Source of the DNA: Planctomycetes bacterium UBA1662
Lineage (GTDB): Bacteria; Planctomycetota; UBA8108
Length of the DNA stretch: 9,062 bases
Direction of reading: 5' to 3'
NCBI GenBank assembly: GCA_002320775.1
Contig: DCKY01000200.1
Location: forward strand, 12,902 to 21,963
The notes under the pieces were generated by a model. It was not told the DNA's origin. It did not search any database and was given only the letters and a program-made list of their open reading frames with translations. Positions 1 to 6,444 of the stretch are shown here, piece by piece (within the stretch, counting starts at the first letter, position 1; every line of letters begins with the position of its first letter). The translations under genes were made by a program, and so were the position numbers.

Positions 1-648
1 GTTGAAGTCCATGTCGATCTTGAAGGTGTCGGGAACCACCCCTGCGGCGGTGTCTACCTGTTTCCAGATGTCGAACCAGGGCCGTCCCTTGGTTTTGTAG
101 GAGAGATAGCCCGTGTCGAGGGCTTCCTTGCATTCAGCGGCCATGTCTTCGACCGACATATCGATGTTCCACCAGGAGAGGGGCGTCTTGTCGTGTACCT
201 TCCTGCCAAGCAGGCGGTAGAGGGGCACCTCGAGAGTCTGCGCGACAGCATCGAAGAGGGCCGCCTGGAGACCCGCTCCGAGGCCATCGTTCCACATATG
301 GTCGGCCGCGTTTTTCCCCAGCACACGCTTGATATGGTCGGCGTTGCTGACTCCCCAGGTGTAGTAGAGAAGGGTCTCTCCGATCCCCACCTTTCCTGAC
401 CTGAGGAATACCTTGAAGATCTCGACATAGCGCCAGTGGGGAAGTTCACGGCTCATCGCCCTGTTGGGTGCGGGGCGGTAGGGAATCTTGACGGTGACGG
501 TTTCTACCTTTTCAACATCCAGGTTGCGCGCGGCGGTAGGGGTTCCGATACGTGTCAGCGGGCCGGTGCAGGCAGTTCCAAGACCCAGCCCGGCTATGCC
601 CGCAAGGCCCGCGCCGAGGAAATGACGTCGTGTATCGATGGTGTTCAC
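1..648 (-). CDS. Tat-exported enolase-superfamily enzyme (mandelate racemase/muconate lactonizing type), 3' end outside window
   Basis: The first 216 codons are present; the gene continues beyond position 1. The family abstracts a proton alpha to a carboxylate with Mg2+ help (racemases, epimerases, sugar-acid dehydratases). The N-terminus has a twin-arginine motif, RRHFLG (residues 7-12), then a Gly/Ala/Leu-rich segment to about residue 26 and a Cys at 27, so Tat export is likely; the lipobox (LGTAC) is imperfect, so a lipid anchor is uncertain. The capping domain carries GIGET (88-92). The barrel starts near residue 155 and shows a KxK catalytic motif (K185, K187). A DxN metal-ligand motif (D214, N216) follows 27 residues after K187, as in the family. 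The remaining metal ligands and the second catalytic base lie outside the window, so the substrate cannot be named. The start is GTG at 648, chosen for the AAAGGA box six bases upstream and the Tat signal directly after it. It is divergent from the cytochrome/DUF1553 gene. Confidence 0.88.
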   Translation of the reverse strand, partial: MNTIDTRRHFLGAGLAGIAGLGLGTACTGPLTRIGTPTAARNLDVEKVETVTVKIPYRPAPNRAMSRELPHWRYVEIFKVFLRSGKVGIGETLLYYTWGVSNADHIKRVLGKNAADHMWNDGLGAGLQAALFDAVAQTLEVPLYRLLGRKVHDKTPLSWWNIDMSVEDMAAECKEALDTGYLSYKTKGRPWFDIWKQVDTAAGVVPDTFKIDMDFN

Positions 649-654
649 TCTGTG

Positions 655-660
655 TCCTTT
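655..660 (-). promoter_or_regulatory. Ribosome binding site deciding a GTG start
   Basis: AAAGGA on the minus strand ends six bases before the GTG at 648. It supports GTG as the start of the enolase-type gene; no ATG near here gives the Tat signal. Confidence 0.6.
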
Positions 661-724
661 CGCCGGACGGTTCCGGTGACGTGAATTTGGATTCAGATAA
701 TGATCTTCGGGTCTTGTGGAAGTC

Positions 725-767
725 CCCGCAGGTTGTGACAATATAAGCAAGACAAGCCCCCTGCGGG
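725..767. repeat. Inverted repeat in divergent promoter region (8-bp arms, 27-base spacer)
   Basis: CCCGCAGG at 725-732 is matched perfectly by its reverse complement CCTGCGGG at 760-767. The spacer holds an AT-rich stretch with TATAAG (742-747), which could be a -10 box for the plus-strand cytochrome gene, though I find no convincing -35 at 16-18 bases upstream. The element lies 27 to 69 bases before the ATG at 794. It could be an operator or, if transcribed, a leader stem-loop. The repeat is seen directly; its function is inference. Nothing else recognisable occupies 649-793. Confidence 0.4.
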
Positions 768-793
768 CAGAGAAAAACGGAGTCCAACTCGCC

Positions 794-3700
794 ATGCGGA
801 TCGCCAGTCGAATCACTGTAACCGGGTTTTCCCTGCTGTTCCTGGCGGCCGCCTCTGTCCTTCCTGCGTGGGCGGAGGACAAGGAAGCGGTGGTGGATTT
901 TGACCGGGACATCAGACCTCTATTCTCCGATTCCTGTTTCGCCTGTCACGGGCCGGATCGAGAGGCGCGCAAGGCCCGGCTGCGTCTTGACGACTCGAAG
1001 ACGGCTCTGAAGAAGGTCATCGTTCCCTATAAACCGGAGAAGAGTCCACTTATCGAGAGGCTCGTCACATCAGATGAAGATGATCGTATGCCGCCGGCTG
1101 ACTCGAATCGGCCGAGGCTGAGCGCCGCGGAGGTGGAGCTTGTGCGGCAGTGGATCCGGCAGGGAGCGAAATTTGATGAGCACTGGTCCTACCTGCCTCC
1201 GATACGCCCCGAGCTGGAATCGCTTCCCGGCTCCGTCCGGGACCATCCTGTTGATCGTTTCGTCCACGCGAGGTTGATGGCCAAGGGGATGAAGCCCGCA
1301 GGGCGGGCTGACCCCAGGAACCTGGTCAGGAGGCTGTATTTCGACCTGCTGGGATTACCCCCGTCTCCAGCCGAGGTTCAGCGGTTCAGCTCTGATCCCA
1401 GCGGCGAGGCCTTTGCCGCCCTGGTCGACAGGCTCCTTGAGTCGCCACGCTATGGTGAGAGGATGGCGGTACACTGGCTGGACCTGGTTCGGTACGCCGA
1501 TACCTGTGGGATCCACAGCGATAATCCGATCAGCATGTCGCCTTTTCGCGATTACGTTATTTCCTCGTTCAATTCCAATAAGCCCTTTGACCGTTTTACC
1601 CTGGAACAGCTCGCGGGGGATCTTCTTCCCGAAGCAGATGAGAATCTCTCTCTGAGGGTCGCCTCCGGGTACAACCGGCTGAATATGATGACCACGGAGG
1701 GCGGAGCGCAGGACAAGGAATACCTGGCGAAGTACGCGGCTGACCGCGTAAGGACAACTTCTACCGTCTGGCTTGGAGCCACCCTGGGCTGTGCCGAATG
1801 CCATGATCATAAATTTGATCCCTACACCACACGGGACTTTTACAGCTTTGCGGCCTATTTTTCCGACCTGAAGGAAAAGGGGTATTATCCCGGAGCTGAG
1901 AGGACCGGGGAGTGGGGGCCGCGGGTGACGGTGCCTGCCCCGGGTATGGTCGCCAGGCTGGAGGCCATTGCCGCCAGGAGCGCGGAGCTGAAGGTTGTCC
2001 TGGAGAAGGGGACTCCCCGCAGCCGCGCCGCCAGGGCGGACTGGGAACGCTCGATCCGCGAGACCGCGGACCGCTGGGCACCGTTCAAGGCAGACGGCGT
2101 CAGCACGATGCAAGGCACCGAGCTGGAAGTCCGCGAGGACGGCAGCTTTTTAGCCAAGGGCGCCAACCCGGGTACGGACACCTACGTTGTCACCATCGCT
2201 TCCGGTTTTGATCAGCTCACAGGGGTGAGGCTCGAGGCCCTTCCTCATCCTTCTCTACCGGGTAAAGGACCCGGGCGAGCCGGAAATGGAAATTTCGTTC
2301 TCAGCGAAATCACCGCCCGTCTCGAGCTGGAGGGGGAAGAGCCTGAGCTGCTGCGGTTCTCGGGGGCGCGCGCCAGTTGGGAGCAGACCTCGCATGGCCA
2401 GCTGACGCCCTACGGGAAGTGGAACGCACTCTCAGCCATCGATCTCGATGTCAAGGGCTCCGACCCGGGATGGGCGATCCTGCCCCAGGCAGGTAAATCC
2501 AACAGCGCCTTCTTCAAGCTGAAGAGGCCCCTTGGAAAGACCGTTCCGGGCCAGAGGCTGGTGATCGAGCTTCAGCAGAGACATAAGAACAAGGGGCATA
2601 CCCTTGGACGCTTTCGGCTCTCGGGGACGACAGGAAAGGATCCTCTTGGCGGTCCGGGCTCCGTACCGGGTGAGATACTCGAGCTGGTTCGAGTCAAGGC
2701 GGGCAGCAGGACACCGGCTCAGTCCGCCAGGCTTGATGCTTATTATTCGTCGATCTCAGCGGAGCTCGTCGAGCAGCGCAAGGAGCTCAAGGCCCTGGGG
2801 GAGGAGAAGAAATCCATCGAGGGCGGATTCCCGACCTCCCTGGTCTCTGTTTCAGTGAAACCCCGTGAGATGAGGATCTTGCCCAGGGGGAACTGGCTGG
2901 ATGATTCCGGTGAGGTGGTTCACCCCGGGATCCCCGGCTTCCTTGGCGGCTCGGCCGGTGAGAAGACGGGGCGCACCCGTGTGGCTCTCGCCCGTTGGCT
3001 GACTCGAAAAGACAACCCGCTGGTTTCCAGGGTATTCGTTAACCGGGTCTGGCGGCTGCTCATGGGAGGGGGGATCGTCAAGACCCTCGATGACTTTGGG
3101 TCCCAGGGAGACGTCCCAAGCCATCCGGAGCTGCTGGACTGGCTGGCGGTCGAATTTGTTGAGAATGGATGGGACGTAAAGAAGCTTCTGCGGACGATTC
3201 TTGTAAGCGAGACCTACAAGCGCTCCTCGATGGTTCGAGCCGACTACCAGGAGTCCGACCCCGGGAATCGCTTCCTCTGGAGACAGGGTCGCCGACGGCT
3301 GGAGGCTGAGTTTGTTCGTGATAACGCCTTGTCGGTTGCTGGACTGCTTACGTTGCGAACCGGAGGTCTCAGCGTCCGGCCCTATCAGCCCGAAGGATAC
3401 TGGGCACACCTCAACTTCCCCAAACGCCGCTACAAGCCTGATAAGGGTGAGAACCTCTATCGCAGAGGAGTCTATATGCATTGGCAGCGGACCTTCCTGC
3501 ACCCGAGCCTGCTGGCCTTCGATGCTCCGACTCGCGAGGAATGTACTGCTGAGCGGGTGGTTTCGAATACGCCTCAGCAGGCTCTTGTTCTTCTCAATGA
3601 CCCGATCTTTGTTGAGGCCGCGCGGGTCTTCAGCGAGCGGGTTCAGCGGCGGGGAGGAAAAGATTTCAGTTCCAGGCTGAGTTTCGCTTTCAGGCTGGCT

Positions 3701-3916
3701 CTTCAAAGGGAGCCTGCGGCGGCTGAGGCGAAGATTTTCGAGAGTCTCTTCGATCGTCACCTCGCACTCTACAGGGCTGATCCGGGAGCGGCGCGAGCCC
3801 TGGTCGCGACTGGAGACTGGGCCGTTGCGGATAAGCTGCCGCCTGCGGAGCACGCGGCCTGGACCTCAGTGACCAGGGTGATCCTCAACCTTCACGAGAC
3901 CCTGGTGCGCTACTGA
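794..3916 (+). CDS. Exported planctomycete cytochrome c / DUF1549 / DUF1553 protein
   Basis: The protein has 1040 residues. A Sec signal peptide covers about 1-27 (basic start, hydrophobic 10-22, AWA before the cut). A PSCyt1 cytochrome domain follows, with heme motif CFACH (C48, C51, H52) and MPP at 99-101, which could supply a distal ligand. DUF1549 spans about 150-360 and contains a second CxxCH (C333, C336, H337) in the CAECHDHKFDP context typical of that family. A short charged helix near 380-420 and a beta-rich region of about 430-670 follow; the latter is probably a galactose-binding-like or lectin-like insert (inference). DUF1553 covers about 725-1000, ending in ILNLHETLVRY. These proteins are thought to be envelope redox proteins linked to polysaccharide breakdown, but no reaction is proven. 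ATG 794 is preferred over an in-frame GTG at 716 because it starts the signal peptide and has GGAG at 779-782. The usual DUF1501 partner gene does not follow; the next gene is convergent. Confidence 0.93.
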   Translation: MRIASRITVTGFSLLFLAAASVLPAWAEDKEAVVDFDRDIRPLFSDSCFACHGPDREARKARLRLDDSKTALKKVIVPYKPEKSPLIERLVTSDEDDRMPPADSNRPRLSAAEVELVRQWIRQGAKFDEHWSYLPPIRPELESLPGSVRDHPVDRFVHARLMAKGMKPAGRADPRNLVRRLYFDLLGLPPSPAEVQRFSSDPSGEAFAALVDRLLESPRYGERMAVHWLDLVRYADTCGIHSDNPISMSPFRDYVISSFNSNKPFDRFTLEQLAGDLLPEADENLSLRVASGYNRLNMMTTEGGAQDKEYLAKYAADRVRTTSTVWLGATLGCAECHDHKFDPYTTRDFYSFAAYFSDLKEKGYYPGAERTGEWGPRVTVPAPGMVARLEAIAARSAELKVVLEKGTPRSRAARADWERSIRETADRWAPFKADGVSTMQGTELEVREDGSFLAKGANPGTDTYVVTIASGFDQLTGVRLEALPHPSLPGKGPGRAGNGNFVLSEITARLELEGEEPELLRFSGARASWEQTSHGQLTPYGKWNALSAIDLDVKGSDPGWAILPQAGKSNSAFFKLKRPLGKTVPGQRLVIELQQRHKNKGHTLGRFRLSGTTGKDPLGGPGSVPGEILELVRVKAGSRTPAQSARLDAYYSSISAELVEQRKELKALGEEKKSIEGGFPTSLVSVSVKPREMRILPRGNWLDDSGEVVHPGIPGFLGGSAGEKTGRTRVALARWLTRKDNPLVSRVFVNRVWRLLMGGGIVKTLDDFGSQGDVPSHPELLDWLAVEFVENGWDVKKLLRTILVSETYKRSSMVRADYQESDPGNRFLWRQGRRRLEAEFVRDNALSVAGLLTLRTGGLSVRPYQPEGYWAHLNFPKRRYKPDKGENLYRRGVYMHWQRTFLHPSLLAFDAPTREECTAERVVSNTPQQALVLLNDPIFVEAARVFSERVQRRGGKDFSSRLSFAFRLALQREPAAAEAKIFESLFDRHLALYRADPGAARALVATGDWAVADKLPPAEHAAWTSVTRVILNLHETLVRY

Positions 3917-3953
3917 CGAGGAGCCGCTTTCGCGGAAGCTGCCTGCGGGGAGA

Positions 3954-5261
3954 TTACAGCCTCTTGCGGCGCGGCTTGCCCTTCTCGACTTTCTGCCGTT
4001 CAGTCCGAGCCTTCTCCAGCTTCTCGATTTCTTTTCGAAGGGTCTCAATCTTCCGGGTACTTTCCTGGACTGTCTTTTCGTTGGACTGGAGCTTTCCTGA
4101 GAGGTCGGCCAGCTTCCTGTTGATATCCGAAAGACTGAGGCGGCTGAGATAATCTGGCGAAGGCCCGAGGTTGCCTGCGCGGAGCTGCAGGAAGATCTCG
4201 AAGGTCTCGGCTGCGGGCATGGCGTAGGAGTCGACCCGTCCGCCGCGGGCGATATTGATGCCGACGACCTTGCCGTCGAGGCTGACCAGCGGTCCACCGC
4301 ATTCGTTCGGGAATAAGTAGGTGTCATGCTGGAAGACAGCGGGGAAGTTGGACCTTCTTGTGCTCAGGGGGCCGGCGAGCAGGTTCATCCTGTCGAGCCG
4401 GTTTTGCCGGTCGGGCTCGATGTTGCTTCCCATGGTGGCCTGGATGTCGATGTCTTTGCCCTCCCGCTTGATCTTCAATCGAACCTTGTCTCCCGGTATT
4501 TTTTTTCCGAGGATCTCAGCGACCTTGCGGCCGCTGTCGACAGCCTGGCCGTCAATTTCCAGGACTTCATCGCCGACCTTCAACCCGGCCTTGGCGGCTC
4601 CTGTGCCGGGGAAGACCTGTCCCAGCTTGGCGCTTTCCTCACGCTGGGAGAAGGCGATGCCGAGGATTCCTCTCTGCTTGAGCTGGCGCGGAAGAACGCT
4701 CACCACGCCCAGGGCGATCACGCCCCCAGCGGGGCTGACTGTCGCCAGGAAGCTGCCTACCGAGGGTGTCTTCTCCATGGACAGCAGGACAGGTTTGAGC
4801 TCTCTGATGAGGCTGCCTTCAAGCTGGAGCAGGGCCAGGTCATGTTTCTCGCTGACGCCCGCGACCCGGGCTGGAAGTGAGCTGCCATCGGCGAGGCGAC
4901 ACTCGATCTTTCCCTTGAGCTCGCTGGCCTTGGTCAACACCTCGCCCCTCTTGCTGACGACTGTTCCCAGGGCGACCTTTTGCCCGTCGCAGAAGACCCG
5001 AACAGTGCAATTTCCCATGTTGGCGACGAAGTCTTTGAGGGGGCCGTGTATGTTGGCATGGTCGCGCTCGTAGGGGCGGGCTTCGCGTTTACGCTCTTTT
5101 TCCTGCAACAGCTGGAGTTGTCGGCGAACCTCTTCGGGAGAGGGGTTGCTGCCGCGGCGATTCTGTCCAATCGCGTCTACCGATGGAGCCAGGGACGCGA
5201 GCAAAAGAACCATCCAGGCGAGCCATCGTCTTTTTCTGCAGGATTTTCCAGCGAAGCTCAT
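3954..5261 (-). CDS. HtrA-like pseudoprotease or Cys-type protease with PDZ domain inserted in the trypsin fold and C-terminal coiled coil
   Basis: The protein has 435 residues. A signal peptide covers about 1-30 (basic KSCRKRR, then a hydrophobic stretch). The first trypsin-like barrel spans about 82-195. At the catalytic His site the sequence reads EVLTKAS, placing S113 where the operon partner has H94; Asp is kept (D141 in HDLALLQL). A PDZ domain follows at about 197-278 (RGILGI near the ligand loop, then AAKAGLKVGDEVLEIDG). The protease fold then resumes at about 305-350 with NECGGPL, so C321 replaces the nucleophilic Ser, followed by KVVGINIARGG. The C-terminus, about 375-425, is a coiled coil with regularly spaced Leu/Ile, ending in a basic tail (KGKPRRKRL). 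The domain order protease–PDZ–protease differs from normal HtrA (protease then PDZ). The start is ATG 5261, overlapping the upstream TGA by one base (TGATG); a TTG at 5264 is possible but less likely. With no His, classical proteolysis is doubtful; a regulatory, scaffold or substrate-binding role is inferred. Confidence 0.88.
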   Translation of the reverse strand: MSFAGKSCRKRRWLAWMVLLLASLAPSVDAIGQNRRGSNPSPEEVRRQLQLLQEKERKREARPYERDHANIHGPLKDFVANMGNCTVRVFCDGQKVALGTVVSKRGEVLTKASELKGKIECRLADGSSLPARVAGVSEKHDLALLQLEGSLIRELKPVLLSMEKTPSVGSFLATVSPAGGVIALGVVSVLPRQLKQRGILGIAFSQREESAKLGQVFPGTGAAKAGLKVGDEVLEIDGQAVDSGRKVAEILGKKIPGDKVRLKIKREGKDIDIQATMGSNIEPDRQNRLDRMNLLAGPLSTRRSNFPAVFQHDTYLFPNECGGPLVSLDGKVVGINIARGGRVDSYAMPAAETFEIFLQLRAGNLGPSPDYLSRLSLSDINRKLADLSGKLQSNEKTVQESTRKIETLRKEIEKLEKARTERQKVEKGKPRRKRL

Positions 5262-6286
5262 CAATTGTTCCCCTCGTATTTCTCTAATTTCAGCTTCAGC
5301 TTCAGCGACTGGTCCTCGCGCAGGACGGCGACCTCTACCTCGTCCCCCGGTTTCTTCTGTTTAACCAGGCGGGAGAGGTCCTGGAAGCTGTTGATGTCCT
5401 TTCCATCGAAGCGAGTGATGATGTCACCGGCCTTGATGCCGGCCTTCGCCGCCGGAGAGTTTTCGCTTACCCTGCCGATCTTCGCGTTGTCGGCGTTCGG
5501 GTCAGAGGTGACGCCGAGCCAGGGGCCGCCGCGGGTCGGGCCGCTTGACTGTTGGTTTCCGCCCCAGGTTTCGCCCTTGACCATTCGGTCCCATCCCTTG
5601 GTGAAGGCATCGATGGGTGCATGAAGATTTGAGCGGGCCGAGGCCCCGATCCTGCTGTTGATCCCGATGATCTTTCCCTGGGTGTCGAAGAGGGGGCCGC
5701 CTGAATCACCGCCAACGAGCATGCAGTCGGTGCGGATCCCACTGGCACGGTTGTCGAGGATTCTGCCTACCCGGACAGGGGCGCTTCTTTCCGGTCTGTA
5801 GCCGCCGGGATGGCCGATGGAGACGCACCACTGGCCGCGGCCAAGATCTTTTGATTTTCCCATCTCCGCGTAGGACCACTCACCTTTGTCCTCAATCTTG
5901 ATGAGCCCTGCATCCAGCTCGAAGTCACCGCCGAGGGTTTTTCCCTTGAGCTGCTTGCCGTTGTGGAGAATGACGGTGACTGTTCGGCCCGCCTGGCCGG
6001 AGACGTGGCCGGCGGTGAGGACATAGCCATCTTCGGAGATGATCACTCCGCTTCCCTGGGCTCCGCCGACCCGCAGGCCGACGGTACAGGGGACGAGCTT
6101 TGTCGCCAGGGACCGGAAGCGCTCCTGCATGGCCTTGAGATCCTGGATTGTTTCGGGCGGCTCTCCTGAGAGCAGCTTCTCGAGCCGGGTAGGCTCTTTA
6201 GCTTTCGTCTCCTGCGCGGCAAGTGATCCAGTGCCGATGCTCAAGCACAGCATGCAGACAGCCAGCAGGGCGGGAGGTGTCCTCAT
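5261..6286 (-). CDS. HtrA/Deg-like serine protease with C-terminal PDZ domain, exported
   Basis: The protein has 341 residues and is probably periplasmic or envelope-located. A signal peptide covers about 1-24 (SLAA before the cut). The trypsin-like domain spans about 60-225 with a complete triad: H94 in LTAGHV, D125 in ELDAGLIKI, S195 in GGDSGGPL. A Gly/Ser/Trp-rich linker leads to one PDZ domain at about 253-335 (GPWLGV, then SPAAKAGIKAGDIITRFDGKDI). The family degrades or senses misfolded envelope proteins, with PDZ binding C-termini or exposed hydrophobic segments. ATG 6286 is preferred: GGAG at 6294-6297 lies seven bases upstream and a clean signal peptide follows. An in-frame TTG at 6349 with TAAGGAG upstream would add 21 very basic residues and cannot be excluded. 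It is the first gene of a two-gene operon; its stop overlaps the start of the altered paralogue, so translation is probably coupled. Both proteins share a CTV segment at the first strand (C67 here, C85 in the partner). Confidence 0.92.
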   Translation of the reverse strand: MRTPPALLAVCMLCLSIGTGSLAAQETKAKEPTRLEKLLSGEPPETIQDLKAMQERFRSLATKLVPCTVGLRVGGAQGSGVIISEDGYVLTAGHVSGQAGRTVTVILHNGKQLKGKTLGGDFELDAGLIKIEDKGEWSYAEMGKSKDLGRGQWCVSIGHPGGYRPERSAPVRVGRILDNRASGIRTDCMLVGGDSGGPLFDTQGKIIGINSRIGASARSNLHAPIDAFTKGWDRMVKGETWGGNQQSSGPTRGGPWLGVTSDPNADNAKIGRVSENSPAAKAGIKAGDIITRFDGKDINSFQDLSRLVKQKKPGDEVEVAVLREDQSLKLKLKLEKYEGNN

Positions 6287-6293
6287 TCTTCTT

Positions 6294-6297
6294 CTCC
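6294..6297 (-). promoter_or_regulatory. Ribosome binding site for the HtrA-like protease
   Basis: GGAG on the minus strand is seven bases before ATG 6286, supporting this start over the TTG at 6349. Confidence 0.55.
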
Positions 6298-6366
6298 ATC
6301 CAGGGCAATGTGCTAACCGGGCGTGTCGCGCGCGTTTTCTTGGCGGCAACCCGACCCGCTCCTTAC

Positions 6367-6395
6367 ATCTTACTGCACCCGGGGCCGTAGCTTAA
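6367..6395 (-). promoter_or_regulatory. Candidate sigma70-like promoter for the protease operon
   Basis: On the minus strand, TTAAGC (6390-6395) and TAAGAT (6367-6372) are separated by exactly 17 bases, in the 158-base gap between the dehydrogenase stop and the protease start. The -10 box matches consensus at four of six bases and the -35 at three of six, so this is weak. If real, transcription would start near 6360, close to the alternative TTG at 6349 and favouring ATG 6286. A 5-bp AAGCG/CGCTT hairpin just upstream has no U-tract and is not called as a terminator. I see nothing else in 6287-6444. Confidence 0.25.
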
Positions 6396-6444
6396 GCGTT
6401 CTTCGCCGCTTCCGGTGAATAATGACCAGCGCCTCTTGCAGCCC

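Noticed and set aside
2852..3853. A 333-codon open frame on the minus strand inside the cytochrome/DUF1553 gene
   Set aside because: It is antisense to well-conserved DUF1553 sequence, has no recognisable domain, and long antisense frames are expected in GC-rich genes.
3917..3953. Possible bidirectional terminator between convergent genes (CCGC-TTTC-GCGG at 3924-3935)
   Set aside because: The stem is only 4 bp and no U-tract follows on either strand.
3954..5261. Frameshift or pseudogene as the explanation for the odd domain order in the second protease
   Set aside because: One uninterrupted frame covers signal peptide, both protease halves, PDZ and coiled coil, and motifs outside the catalytic residues are well kept, so it looks like a functional gene under selection.
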